This document shows, in pieces, positions 16,228-25,500 of a stretch of 64,000 nt of DNA. The DNA is from DATMNI01 sp035570275 (GTDB lineage Bacteria; Acidobacteriota; Terriglobia; Bryobacterales; Bryobacteraceae), in NCBI GenBank assembly GCA_035570275.1, contig DATMNI010000476.1, positions 52,850 to 116,849 on the forward strand, written 5' to 3'. The notes beneath the pieces were generated by a model. That model ran no database searches. It was not told the DNA's origin and saw only the letters and a list, made by a program, of their open reading frames with translations. A program made the position numbers and the translations under genes. Within the stretch, counting starts at the first letter, position 1; each line of letters starts with the position of its first letter.

Positions 16228-16710
16228 ATGAACCTGGAAGAACAGTTGCTCGCGGCCTGGCGCCGGCACAACGAGATTCTGCTTTACTTGCTCGACCACC
16301 TTCCGCCCGAGGGTCTGACCGCAGTCCCGTACGGCTCGCGCGGGCGTAGTGTAGCCGGCCAGTTCGCCCACCTGGAAAGGGTGCGCGCGGGATGGTTGGA
16401 ATATCACGCGACCGGCAAACGTCGCAAGCAGCCGCGCACGGACAAGGAGAACCTGCCGCCCGCCGGCGTGCTGCGGAAGGGTCTGGCGCAGACCGGCGCG
16501 CAGATCGAGGAACTACTCGACCGGGCATTTCGCGGGCAGGCGAAGATCCGGATGTTTGGCCGCCAACCGGTGCGCTGGATGGCTTACCTGATCGCGCACG
16601 AATCCCATCACCGCGGGCAGATTCTTCTCGCCCTGAAGCAGGCGGGGCTCCGGCTTCCCGAGAAGATCGCCGTGCAGGGCTTATGGGGCAAATGGATTTA
16701 CGGTGCCTAG
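16228..16710 (+). CDS. DinB-family metal-dependent protein (putative thiol transferase)
   Basis: 160 residues forming a four-helix bundle. The DinB metal triad is visible: His48 (GQFAHLERVR), His124 and His128 (IAHESHHRGQI). The DinB/YfiT/BstA superfamily includes bacillithiol S-transferases. The presence of bshA 2.1 kb upstream makes that role possible, but many DinB proteins have no known activity. No Shine-Dalgarno is exposed; a hairpin lies directly before the start. Confidence 0.8.
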   Translation: MNLEEQLLAAWRRHNEILLYLLDHLPPEGLTAVPYGSRGRSVAGQFAHLERVRAGWLEYHATGKRRKQPRTDKENLPPAGVLRKGLAQTGAQIEELLDRAFRGQAKIRMFGRQPVRWMAYLIAHESHHRGQILLALKQAGLRLPEKIAVQGLWGKWIYGA

Positions 16711-16715
16711 GGATA

Positions 16716-16741
16716 GTGGCCGCGACCCTCCGGGTCGCGGG
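16716..16741. repeat. Palindromic repeat family C, half copy
   Basis: GTGGCCGCGACCC then TCC then GGGTCGCG: the same GCGACCC/GGGTCGC palindrome seen in the compound element at 45114-45203. It directly precedes the start chosen for the next gene. Confidence 0.75.
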
Positions 16742-16748
16742 TGGCGGA

Positions 16749-17249
16749 TTGAGGCGTGTCGCCACCCTGGCCGTTATCGCAGGCTCGTTGACTGCGGGTG
16801 ACGCCGGCGCGCAGCAGGTGCAGGTGCAAGTTTCCGAAGACCCAACCGGCGCTGCCCGCATCACGACGCGAACAGGGTCGAAGACGGTCCGCAAGGAACC
16901 GGGTCAGGTGGGTATCGAGGACCCAGACGTCGCTTGGGATCGCCGCACCGCCGGTTGGCTGGTAATGTACGAAATGCCCGGGGTTGTAAGCTATCCCATT
17001 GCCGGGATGTTAGTGGTGTGGCGCGGCGGAGCGGTTATCCGGCGATTTCGAACCGAACAGACATTTTGGAGTTGGGCTTTCGTGGCCAATGGAAAGCAGG
17101 TGGCTTACCACACCGGTCCGCTCCACGGAGAAAGGGCCTCGCACTGCGAGTTGCGCAACGTGAGCGACGGCCGCCTGGTGGCACAGTGGAGTGGCGACCT
17201 CGACGATGCCGCCAAGCGCCCGGCATGGACGGCAGAACTGTACCACTGA
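16749..17249 (+). CDS. Exported hypothetical protein
   Basis: 166 residues from a TTG at 16749, chosen because it yields a clean signal peptide, MRRVATLAVIAGSLTAGDAGA followed by QQ. Upstream in-frame ATGs (16683, 16692) would translate the end of the DinB gene and the family C repeat. The mature part looks like one or two blades of a beta-propeller (DVAWDRRTAGWLVMYEM, AGMLVVWRGGAVIRRF, WAFVANGKQVAYHTG, CELRNVSDGRLVAQW), too short for a full propeller. Family not recognised. The 3' end is two bases from the convergent deacetylase gene. Confidence 0.55.
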   Translation: MRRVATLAVIAGSLTAGDAGAQQVQVQVSEDPTGAARITTRTGSKTVRKEPGQVGIEDPDVAWDRRTAGWLVMYEMPGVVSYPIAGMLVVWRGGAVIRRFRTEQTFWSWAFVANGKQVAYHTGPLHGERASHCELRNVSDGRLVAQWSGDLDDAAKRPAWTAELYH

Positions 17250-17251
17250 TC

Positions 17252-18223
17252 TCACTTGGCCAGACTGATCTCTTTCACATACTGCGCAATTTCCGCGCCC
17301 GTGGCGAACCAGACGCCGGGCTTGGACTTCATGTAACCCACCAGCGCATTCAGATGCTGCATGGGCGCGCGGTGGCCGCTCACATAGGGATGCAACGTCA
17401 GCACGAACAACGTGCCTTCCTGGTAGGCGCCGTCGAACTCTTCCCGGTACAGTTGGAAAAGCAACTCCGGCGACGGCAGGTGGCCGTTCTGCCCGAGATA
17501 CGGCGTCTCGGTCAGCGTCCAGTCGATGGCCAGTTCCACCACCCCGGTTGGCTGGCCGTTGGACATGATTTCGTACGGCTCATCCATGGCCTGCAGGCTG
17601 CTGTCGTACAGAAAACCCTTTTTCCGGATCAGGGCGAGCGTATTGGGGCTGAAGGCCCATGAGGGGGCCCGATAACCGACGGGGCGCTTACCCGTGGCCT
17701 TGGTGAGGTAGTCGATCGCCTTATCCAACAGCCGTTCCTCCTCGCCTTCGCCAAGGCGTGGCGGGAATTCGTGAATCCATCCGTGCACCCCAACTTCGTG
17801 GCGCCCGCTCTTCAGAATTGCGGCCAGCATCTCCGGATGCAGGAGCGCATCCACACCGGTGACAAAGAACGTCGCCGGAACCTGGTAATGGTCGAGCATC
17901 GCCAGGATGCGCGCCGTGCCGCTCTCGGCGCCGAAATCGGAAGCGGAAAGAGTGGTCGGCGAAGTGGTCCCATCCCGAAGCAGGGGCGCCTCGGTATCGT
18001 CGTCGAAGCTCAGGCATACGGCGGCGCGCGCATGGTTGGGCCAGGATTTCGGCGTCAGCTTGCGGCCGGCGCGGACCGGCGCTACCGCCTCTCGAAGCTG
18101 CTGGTCGGTCCACCTGGTCCCCGGCTGCGATGGCGGCTGTTGGGCGCCGTCCTGTTGGGCGAAAACCGGTTGGACGAAAGCCGAAGCGGCGGCCATCAGG
18201 CAGGCGGCATAGAATCTGTTCAT
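17252..18223 (-). CDS. Exported polysaccharide deacetylase (NodB/CE4 type)
   Basis: 323 residues. The signal peptide MNRFYAACLMAAASAFVQPV ends at VFA|QQ. The NodB domain runs from about residue 65: VCLSFDDDTEAP (motif 1, TFDD type with the catalytic and metal Asp), VPATFFVTGVDA, HEVGVHGWIHEF (motif 2, metal histidines), GYRAPSWAFS (motif 3) and LTLHPYVSGH. CE4 enzymes remove N- or O-acetyl groups from polysaccharides such as peptidoglycan, chitin or xylan; this subfamily, with a long insertion between SFDDD and the first strand, is often annotated only as polysaccharide deacetylase. Monocistronic. Confidence 0.88.
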   Translation of the reverse strand: MNRFYAACLMAAASAFVQPVFAQQDGAQQPPSQPGTRWTDQQLREAVAPVRAGRKLTPKSWPNHARAAVCLSFDDDTEAPLLRDGTTSPTTLSASDFGAESGTARILAMLDHYQVPATFFVTGVDALLHPEMLAAILKSGRHEVGVHGWIHEFPPRLGEGEEERLLDKAIDYLTKATGKRPVGYRAPSWAFSPNTLALIRKKGFLYDSSLQAMDEPYEIMSNGQPTGVVELAIDWTLTETPYLGQNGHLPSPELLFQLYREEFDGAYQEGTLFVLTLHPYVSGHRAPMQHLNALVGYMKSKPGVWFATGAEIAQYVKEISLAK

Positions 18224-18279
18224 CGAGTCGATTATGACTTACTTGCCGAGAGGGCGAAGGTCCGCGGGCCGCCGGCAAG

Positions 18280-18319
18280 CGGATTAACAATCCGCCGCAG
18301 GTTGGCAACCTGCCTCACA
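18280..18319. repeat. Family A repeat, partial copy
   Basis: CGGATTAACAATCCGCCG then CAGGTTGGCAACCTGCCTCA: both internal palindromes of family A, without the outer left arm. Lies between two minus-strand genes. Confidence 0.7.
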
Positions 18320-18332
18320 TTCAAGAAGCCCT

Positions 18333-18758
18333 TCAGGCGGCGCCGCCGAAAGCGATCACGAAGTACTGCGCGGGCGTAGAGCCGGGGTTGCGCCAACCAT
18401 GCAGATCGTTGGACGCCATGTAGGCGATGGAACCGGCGGTGAGCGTCCCAGTCTCGCCGTTCACCGTGGTTTCCAGCGTGCCGTACTGCAGCATCACCAA
18501 TTCCTCATGGACGTGCCGGTGCGGCGCGTGCGGCGCCTGGCCGGGTCCCAACTCGGTCATGTGCAGTTCGATGGCGTACCCCTGGTGAGTTTCCCCGTTC
18601 AGCACAGCGCGGCCTTTGTTCTGGCCGTTGGCCTTCACGGGCAGGTCCTCATATTTGAACATTTTGGTTGGCAGCAGCTTCTTCTGGTCCTGCGCGGCGG
18701 CGGTTTGGGCGGCCAACGCGGGAAGCAGCAGGCTCAGGTCACGGCGGGTATAGCGCAT
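18333..18758 (-). CDS. Exported cupin-domain protein
   Basis: 141 residues from the ATG at 18758, with GAGGAGA upstream. MRYTRRDLSLLLPALAAQTA is a Tat-type signal (RRDLSLLL). The cupin domain carries metal ligands PHRHVHEELVMLQYG (His-x-His-x3-4-Glu) and a second-motif histidine in NDLHGWRNPG. Single-domain exported cupins of this kind bind a metal and act as small isomerases or dioxygenases, or only as sensors; the substrate is not predictable. Followed on the same strand by a partial family A repeat and the deacetylase gene. Confidence 0.8.
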   Translation of the reverse strand: MRYTRRDLSLLLPALAAQTAAAQDQKKLLPTKMFKYEDLPVKANGQNKGRAVLNGETHQGYAIELHMTELGPGQAPHAPHRHVHEELVMLQYGTLETTVNGETGTLTAGSIAYMASNDLHGWRNPGSTPAQYFVIAFGGAA

Positions 18759-18842
18759 TCGTGTCTCCTCTAACAAAGTGTCCTCGAACAAAGTTTACTA
18801 CCGCACCGGTTTGCGATAACCTTTGAAACCGGAGGTGGTCCC

Positions 18843-19427
18843 ATGCTAGCAAAGCCCCTACTCTGCGGCGGTCTGGTTGCCGCGACTGTTGCCGCGACGC
18901 TCTTGGTCTTGGCTGCCCCGGCACAAGACGCGAATCGGCAGCGGCCCGAAGTCCCTTACGTACCCACAACCGATGAGGCCGTCGCAGCGATGCTGAAACT
19001 GGCGGACGTGAAGAAGACCGACATCGTTTATGACCTTGGCTGCGGCGATGGCCGGATCGTCATTGCCGCAGCCAGGAACTTCGGCGCCCGCGCCGTCGGA
19101 ATCGATATCGACCCCGTACGCATCGGCGAAGCCAAGGAAAACGCTCAGAAGGCGGGCGTCGGGAACCTGGTCCGGTTCGAAGAGAACGACCTGTTCAAGT
19201 CCGATATCCACGAGGCGACCGTGGTCACGTTGTTTCTGCTCTCCAGCGTGAACCTGAGGCTGCGCCCCAAGCTGCTTCAGGATCTGAAGCCGGGTACGCG
19301 GGTGGTTTCGAACACGTTCGATATGGGCGATTGGAAGCCCGAGAAGGAAGCCAACGTCGGCAGTCCCGACGAGCAAAGCTTCTTGAGCCGCAAGCTCTAT
19401 CTGTGGACCATTCCGAAGCGGCAGTGA
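18843..19427 (+). CDS. Exported class I SAM-dependent methyltransferase, second copy
   Basis: 194 residues; GGAGG upstream of the ATG. Residues 1-27 (MLAKPLLCGGLVAATVAATL through LAAPAQ) form a Sec signal peptide or anchor. Then comes VPYVPTTDEAVAAMLKLADV, motif I VYDLGCGDGRIVIAAARNFG, motif II AVGIDIDPVRI, VVTLFLLSSVNLRLRP and LKPGTRVVSNTFDMGDW. The layout is the same as the protein at 10092, and both resemble FAM173-type lysine methyltransferases. A cytoplasmic, membrane-anchored topology is an alternative if the leader is not cleaved. Confidence 0.82.
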   Translation: MLAKPLLCGGLVAATVAATLLVLAAPAQDANRQRPEVPYVPTTDEAVAAMLKLADVKKTDIVYDLGCGDGRIVIAAARNFGARAVGIDIDPVRIGEAKENAQKAGVGNLVRFEENDLFKSDIHEATVVTLFLLSSVNLRLRPKLLQDLKPGTRVVSNTFDMGDWKPEKEANVGSPDEQSFLSRKLYLWTIPKRQ

Positions 19428-19433
19428 AAAAAC

Positions 19434-19525
19434 GGTGGCCAGTGGCCGGTGGTCGGTGGCCGGTGAAGTGAAAGACGCGGACCCCGGTTTTCACCGGCCA
19501 CTGGCATCCGGCCACCGGCCACCGA
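19434..19525. repeat. GGCCGGT-type inverted repeat between convergent genes
   Basis: GGCCAGTGGCCGGTG (19437-19451) pairs with CACCGGCCACTGGC (19492-19505); further GGCCGGT units flank both arms. A large hairpin could form between the ends of the methyltransferase and oxidoreductase genes and may act as a bidirectional terminator. Confidence 0.7.
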
Positions 19526-19538
19526 GCGCAGCGAGCAA

Positions 19539-20711
19539 CTACATCGCTTTCGATCCATCCGCGCTCAGCTTGACCTGCCGGCCCTGATGGAAGGCCACGT
19601 TGGCCAGGTGGGGCGCGGAAACGGCGCTGGCGCCCACCTCCACCGGGGCGTTCGGCTCCTGGCGCGACTTCACGCAATCCAGAAAATTCTGGATGTGGGT
19701 CTCGATCGGAATGGGCGCTTCCATCTTCTGGATCGGCTCCGGGTTTTGCGGCACCGGCTCCTTCCAGATACGGAAGCCCTCGTTGTTGATGTGCATGGTG
19801 CCCTCGTCGCCCTGGAACAGGATGGACCAGTCGTTCTCGTACGAGTTGCAGTAGTTCAGCGTCCACGTGGCCATCAGTTTCTGGTATTCGAAAACCGCGC
19901 AGAAAACGTCGGGCACTTCGGACCCGGTATTCTTGGCGAGTTGGCCGTAACAAACCGACGAACGCGCCAGGCCGGAGCCGGTGAACCACTGCACCACGTC
20001 CATCAGATGAGTGCCCTGGTCCGTCATGTTGCCGCCGGAATAGTCCCAGAAGTAGCGCCAGGAGCGGAAGCGCATGGGCTCCAGGTCGCGATCCTTGGCC
20101 TTTCCGAGGAAACGCCGCCAGTCCAGCTTGCCGGGTAGCGGCGAGTTGTCGAGCGGCTTGGAGACGTTCCAGTTCCACATGGGTTTCACCAGGGTGATCC
20201 GGCCCAGGATGCCGCTATCCACAATCTGCTTGGCCTTGATCACGGAAGGCGCGCTGCGGCGCTGCATGCCGATCTGCACGATCTGCTTAGTCTTGCGCAC
20301 GGCCCGGATCATCTCCTGGCTTTCTTCCAGCGAATGCGACATGGGCTTTTCCAGGTAGACATCTTTCCTGGCATCGAGCGCGGCGTAGAGCATGGGGGCA
20401 TGCTGATGGTCGGGCGATGCAATCACCACCGCATCCACGCCGGGCTGGGCCAGCAGATCGTGGTACTCCACGTATCCCTTGGCATTGGGCGCTGTCTTCA
20501 GGGCGGCCTGGAGATTGGGCTCGTAAACCTCGGCCACGGCCACGCACTCCGCGCCCAGCTTCTGGAAGTTGCCGCTCAGGTAGCGGCCGCGGCCTCCGGC
20601 GCCGATCAGGCCATAGGAAAGGCGGTCATTGGCCCCCCAGGCGCTCCGCGGCACGAACATGGGCGCGGCAGCCAACGCGGCGGATAGAAATTGTCTGCGG
20701 TCCTGACTCAT
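19539..20711 (-). CDS. Tat-exported Gfo/Idh/MocA-family oxidoreductase
   Basis: 390 residues. The Tat signal MSQDRRQFLSAALAAAPMFV precedes a Rossmann domain (YGLIGAGGRGRYLSGNF, GxGxxG type), then DAVVIASPDHQHAPM and the family motif YLEKPMSHSLEES (EKP, with the catalytic Lys). The C-terminal part includes GGNMTDQGTHLMDVVQWF. These NAD(P)-dependent oxidoreductases act on sugars and inositols; exported forms usually carry a tightly bound cofactor, as in glucose-fructose oxidoreductase. Possibly works with the sugar isomerase at 15230. Monocistronic. Confidence 0.9.
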   Translation of the reverse strand: MSQDRRQFLSAALAAAPMFVPRSAWGANDRLSYGLIGAGGRGRYLSGNFQKLGAECVAVAEVYEPNLQAALKTAPNAKGYVEYHDLLAQPGVDAVVIASPDHQHAPMLYAALDARKDVYLEKPMSHSLEESQEMIRAVRKTKQIVQIGMQRRSAPSVIKAKQIVDSGILGRITLVKPMWNWNVSKPLDNSPLPGKLDWRRFLGKAKDRDLEPMRFRSWRYFWDYSGGNMTDQGTHLMDVVQWFTGSGLARSSVCYGQLAKNTGSEVPDVFCAVFEYQKLMATWTLNYCNSYENDWSILFQGDEGTMHINNEGFRIWKEPVPQNPEPIQKMEAPIPIETHIQNFLDCVKSRQEPNAPVEVGASAVSAPHLANVAFHQGRQVKLSADGSKAM

Positions 20712-20773
20712 GGAAAGCTCCTTGCGGCTTAACGATACTACCTGGCACGGAGCGGCGCAACGGTGATCCCGAT

Positions 20774-21000
20774 GTGGGGCAGGTTGTTAACCTGCGGCGG
20801 ATTGGCAATCCGCCTGCTGGGATTGGGAACGCCACCGCTGGCAAGGGCGCGGAGTGGCTCGCTGCCGCATCGCGTAGGGGGATTAAGAATCGGCCGCACT
20901 CTCGAAAGTCGCTTGTGGAAGTTCGGCTGCGCGCCAACTCCCGGCTGGCGGATTGCCAATCCGCAGCAGCTTGCCAAGCAAGCTTGCCAAGCTGCCCCAC
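20774..21000. repeat. Palindromic repeat family A, long compound copy
   Basis: Starts GTGGGGCAGGTTGTTAAC, ends AAGCTGCCCCAC. The inner core (20894-20974) is nearly identical to those at 60942-61012 and 63783-63853 (CTCTCGAAAGTCG, GAAGTTCGGCTGCGCGCC, AACTCCCGGC). The right part is read as the C-terminus of the HicB-like gene. Confidence 0.85.
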
Positions 21001-21152
21001 ATAACGCCACCGGCGACTTTCACGCGAATGGCGTTCTGAATGTTATCGACCGCTTCCTGCTCGGTGGCCCCCTGCGACCAGCAGCCCGGCAGACCGGGAC
21101 ATGAGACGGCGAAGCCTTCTTCGGACGGGTGAAGAACAACCTTATAACGCAT
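20883..21152 (-). CDS. HicB-like antitoxin with a repeat-derived C-terminus
   Basis: 89 residues from the ATG at 21152 (a GTG at 21158 is also in frame). Residues 1-47 are ordinary HicB: MRYKVVLHPSEEGFAVSCPG, LPGCWSQGATEQEAV, DNIQNAIR. After VKVAGGV the reading enters family A repeat sequence (WGSLASLLGKLL, RIGNPPAGSWRAAEL) and stops within it, so the normal C-terminal helix or tail has been replaced. No hicA is present downstream. Probably a broken antitoxin; whether it still folds is unknown. Confidence 0.65.
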   Translation of the reverse strand: MRYKVVLHPSEEGFAVSCPGLPGCWSQGATEQEAVDNIQNAIRVKVAGGVMWGSLASLLGKLLRIGNPPAGSWRAAELPQATFESAADS

Positions 21153-21183
21153 GGTCACGGCTACTACTGTAAGCGGAAACTCC

Positions 21184-22515
21184 TTACAGCCCTTGCAGCC
21201 GTGTGTCGGCGTCGCCGAACTTATCCAGCTTCACGCCCATCCGGTCCATGATCGAGAGGTACAGACTGGACATCTTCCGATTGTCGTCGCCGGCTTGCAC
21301 GTAGTCCAGCGTGCGTCCCGTTTTGAGGGTCCCACCCAGCCCGCCGGCCAGAACCAGAGGCAATCTCGTATTGTCGTGCTTGCGGCCAATCCACATGTTG
21401 GAGAGCCACATGAGGCAGGAGTTATCCAGCACTGTGCCGTCGCCCTCCGGCATGCCGTCCAGCTTGATGGCGAGATAGGCGAGCTGGCTCAGATGGAAAC
21501 GCGCGATGCGTTCGTAACCGTCGGAATCGTTTTTGTGGGACGCGGAATGGTGCCCTTCGCGGACTTCCAGGAATGGATAGTAGAGCGCGGAAAGGTCGCG
21601 AGCCAGCAGCAGCGTGGCGATGCGAGTCTTGTCGGTTTGGAAAGCGATGGCGATGATGTCGCACATCAGGCGCGTGTGTTCGCGAAAGTCTTCCGGCAAA
21701 CCGTTGGCCGGCCGATCCATCGTAAAGACGGGCTTGTTCCGCTGCTTGGCCAGATCGTCCGCCTGGTCCTTATTCTTGCGCATGCCGTCCACCCGCTTCT
21801 CCACTTCGCGCACGCTGGTCAGGTACTCGTCCAGTTTGGCTTTGTCGTTCCCGCTGATGGTCCGGCACAAGCTTTCGGCGTCATCCCGCACCCGGTCCAG
21901 AATGCTCATGTTGCGCAGGCTGCCGCGGTTCTCAAAAAGATTGTCCCAGGCCAGGGAAGGGTAGACTTCATTGGGCACGGGCGAGTCCGGACTCTGCCAG
22001 GAAATGTGGGAGCTGTAGGCCATCGAGTAATTCGTCTCGTGATAGCCGGTCATGGGCTGTTCGCAAGCCAGAATGATACTGGGCTGCGCCGTATCCTGGC
22101 CGATGCGGTTGGCGAGCATCTGGTCCACAGTGACGCCGGCATGAATGATGGCGCCCTTCTGAATGTCGGCTCCGGAGAGCAGACATCCGGTCTGCGCGGG
22201 GTGAATGCCATGGCCCACAGCCCGCTTGTGGAAGAGGCCGTGAATCACGTTGATCTTGGACTTGACCGGTTCCAGCGGCTCCAGCGTCTTGCTGAGCTTC
22301 ATATCGGGGCCCGCACCCTGGGCGTCCCAATGGTCCTCATTCACGCCGTTGCCCATGAACATCACCGCGAAGCGTTTCGGAAAGGCAGCCGGCCCGGTGG
22401 CGTCGGCGAAAGCCGGATGGGAGGCAAGCCACGGCAAGGCCATGGTGACACCCGCACCGCGAAGCACCGCCCGGCGCGAAATACCCTTTTTCGATTTCAA
22501 TGTTCGATTGATCAT
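21184..22515 (-). CDS. DUF1552-family Tat-exported protein, first copy
   Basis: 443 residues. The Tat signal contains SRRAVLRGAGVTMALPWLAS. The body is the DUF1552 family: FPKRFAVMFMGNGVNEDHW, INVIHGLFHKRAVGHGIHPA, YSSHISWQS, LDEYLTSVREVEKRVD and LDNSCLMWLSNMW. It is related to DUF1501 and alkaline-phosphatase-like folds; the biochemical role is unknown. It starts one base after the stop of the upstream DUF1592 protein, so the two are co-transcribed, the pairing also seen at 27700-31036. Confidence 0.88.
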   Translation of the reverse strand: MINRTLKSKKGISRRAVLRGAGVTMALPWLASHPAFADATGPAAFPKRFAVMFMGNGVNEDHWDAQGAGPDMKLSKTLEPLEPVKSKINVIHGLFHKRAVGHGIHPAQTGCLLSGADIQKGAIIHAGVTVDQMLANRIGQDTAQPSIILACEQPMTGYHETNYSMAYSSHISWQSPDSPVPNEVYPSLAWDNLFENRGSLRNMSILDRVRDDAESLCRTISGNDKAKLDEYLTSVREVEKRVDGMRKNKDQADDLAKQRNKPVFTMDRPANGLPEDFREHTRLMCDIIAIAFQTDKTRIATLLLARDLSALYYPFLEVREGHHSASHKNDSDGYERIARFHLSQLAYLAIKLDGMPEGDGTVLDNSCLMWLSNMWIGRKHDNTRLPLVLAGGLGGTLKTGRTLDYVQAGDDNRKMSSLYLSIMDRMGVKLDKFGDADTRLQGL

Positions 22516-22516
22516 T

Positions 22517-25500
22517 TCATTCCCCTTTCCGGGCTGTTTGAACCGGTGCGTCGGTTCGGCGTTTATTCAGGAACTGCGGACTGGTAACAATTATCTCCAC
22601 TAACGGAGTGAAGCGGTAACCGCTGGCGGTCAGCTTGGTCTGCATTCGCTCAATCAGGGGCTCGTCGGAGAGCTGGAGCGACCGGCCGAGAGCGAAGGCC
22701 AGCAATTTACGGCTCAGGTTTTCGGTGAAGTCTTTCTGGCGATGGTCGCGGATATAGGCCATCACACCGTCGAAACCGGCGCCCTGCATGCCGCCGGGAA
22801 AAACCGCCTGGGCGTCCACCGGCCGTCCAGCCAAGTCCTGGGAACGTTTCTCACCGATAGGCCCGTAACCTTCAAAGGCCAGGCCCAGGGAATCAAAGCG
22901 CGCATGACACCCGGCGCAGGCCGGATTATCGCGATGTCTGGCCAGCATTTCCCGCAACGGCAAATCCATCTTGGCTTCATCGTGCGGCAACTCGGGTACG
23001 ACGGGGGGCGGCGGCGGGATGGCCTCGCCGAGCACCCGGCGGACCACCCAGTATCCGCGCTTCACCGGACTGGTCCGCAAGCCGGGCGCGTTCTGCGTCA
23101 GGAATACCGACATGGGCAGCAGCCCGCCGCGTCCGTAGAGGTGCGCATCGTCCACCCGTATCCATGTGTCCCCGTCGCCTGCGACATCGGGCATCCCGTA
23201 GTGCCGGGCCAGCACCGGATTCACAAAGGTGTAGTTGCCGTACAGCATGTCGAGCACGGAACGGTCATTGCGGATCACGTCCTCGAAGAACCGCACCGGC
23301 TCCTGGAACATGGCCTCACGCAGATCGTTGGTGAAACTCGGGAAGCGTTCGCGATCGACCGCGTTGTGTTCTTCAAAGCGGCGGAAATCGAGCCAGTTGC
23401 CGGCAAACTCGAAGGCAAGGCCGCGGGCGCGGTCGTCCTTCAACAGGCGGCGGGCCTGGGCGGCCAGGACTTCGGGCTTCTGCAAATCGCCGGCTTGGGC
23501 ACGGGCCAGGAGCTGGGCGTCAGGCATGCTGGACCAGAGGAAATAGCTTAACCGGCTGGCGAGCGCGTAGGGGGAGAGAGGTTGCGCCGGCACCGTGGCG
23601 GCCCCGGCTGAGCCCGGCGGCTTGGGCGGCGCTGCAGCGGAGTCGTCGAGCAGATCCACGCGGTAACTGAACTTGGGGGACATGAGTACGCGGACGATCG
23701 AGTCGCGCACCGCATCCTCGTGGGTCAGTGCGCTCTTTTCGCGCAGCGTGTGATAGAAAGAAAGCACCTCATCGCGCTCCGCCGGCGAAAGCGGCTTGCG
23801 GTAGGCGCGCGCGGTAAATTGGAGCAGGGCTTCCAGTTGGAGGGGCTCGGCCTCTGCGTGCATGCGCTCCATCCGGCGCAGAATGTCGTTGACCCACTGG
23901 AAATGGTAGCGGATTGCCTCCATGGCGGCGGGATTGTTGCTGGCTTCGGCCTTGGCAAGGTAGGCGTCCCGCAGCCCGAAAATGACAGCCCCGGAACCGA
24001 CGGCCTTATCCTCCGGCCGCGCGCTGCCAGACTCGGCTCCTTTGCCCTGCACCTCGCCGCTCTGGTTGAAGTAATACTGGTCCCAGGTCCGTGCCGTGTG
24101 CTCGGCGATGAAATCGAACTCGTCCCAGAGCCGGTCGAGTTCCTTCTGCCCCTGGGCGTCGAGAATCAGTTCCATCAGCGGGGTATCGTCGCGCCAGTAA
24201 CCCATGACGTTGTGATAGCCCGCGCTCAGCAGACGTCCCTTGTCCTGCGAATCGTCAGGGAAGTAGCGGCCGCGCTCCTTGATGTAGAACGCGTCCGGGA
24301 AAACCCTGGCGAAGCGCGCGAAGGAGGCTTGATAGCGGGCGCGTTCGGCCGCCGGAACCACCAGATCGGCATCGCTCGCGCGAGCCCTCTGGGTGAGGGC
24401 GGCCCAACGGAACGCCCCTTCCTGGTGGAGACCCGCATATTTCGGGATGGCGGGCAGTTCCGGGGGCGGATCGCTATCGTTGCGCAGGGCCTTGGGGTCC
24501 GAATCGCGGCGGTGCAAGTCGAATTCCCGCAGCTTCCAGTTCAGCAGGGGTTGCGACCCGGCGGGCAATCCTTTCACCACCGGGGCGGCGAATTCCATGG
24601 CGGTGTGCCGGCGAATGCGGACCACGAAATCGCGCATATCGAGAAAGGCGACGCGGAGTTCCCAGCCGATCTGGTAACCCTTCGGCTGCGGCAGGCCGCG
24701 CCACATGGCCTGCAGTTTGGCGATGGGGCCAACCTCTTGGTTTGCGGCCTCGGGCGGTTTTTGGGCGGCGGGTGGTTCTTCAAGGATGTTCCAGACCATG
24801 GGCAGATACTTCACGCTCAGCTTCCACTGCGCTGCAATGCCGGCCAGGGTCGCATTGGGCATACCGAGCGCCGACCGGTATTTGAAGCACCACGCGGCCT
24901 GAAAGTAATCGGCATAGTCCGTCGGCTGGCGTTCATAGAAGCCGATGATCCGTTGGATCGCGTACTTCTCGCGATCCGTTTCGACCAGCATCGGGTGCGG
25001 CGCGAAATCGAACCCGTCGGGCGTGAGCACCATGCGATCGCTCACCTCCCGCGCGGCCTGCAGGTATTTGTTGAGCAGGGCGGGCGACATGGTGAGCGAC
25101 TCGCCGGAGTTGTCGAAGCCGGCCGTATTGGCAGGGTCCACCGGGAATTCCCGTGTGGGACGCATGTCCACGCCGGTAAGGTCCCGGATGGTGTTGTTGT
25201 ACTCGGCGTTGCTGAGGCGGCGAGCCAGCACCGGCCCGGGATCGCCGGCATTCTTCCGCGCCTCGTTCATGCGCACGGCCTGGACCCAATCGATCACCGC
25301 CTGGCGGGAGTCGGCAGGTGGCTGTGGCGCCGGTTTCGGCGGCATCTCGTTGGCTGTAAGTTTCTCCAGCACCAGATTCCAGCGAGGATAGTCCCGGATC
25401 ACCGCTGCCAAGGTGGAGTACGCACGCAGATCGAACTGGGCGGCCGGCGAAGCGCCGCCATGGCAGCCAACGCAATAGCTGGTTAGAAACGGCCGCACGG

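Noticed and set aside
23720..25486. 588-codon plus-strand open frame
   Set aside because: Antisense to the DUF1592-type protein with its CxxCH and DUF motifs; no domain of its own.
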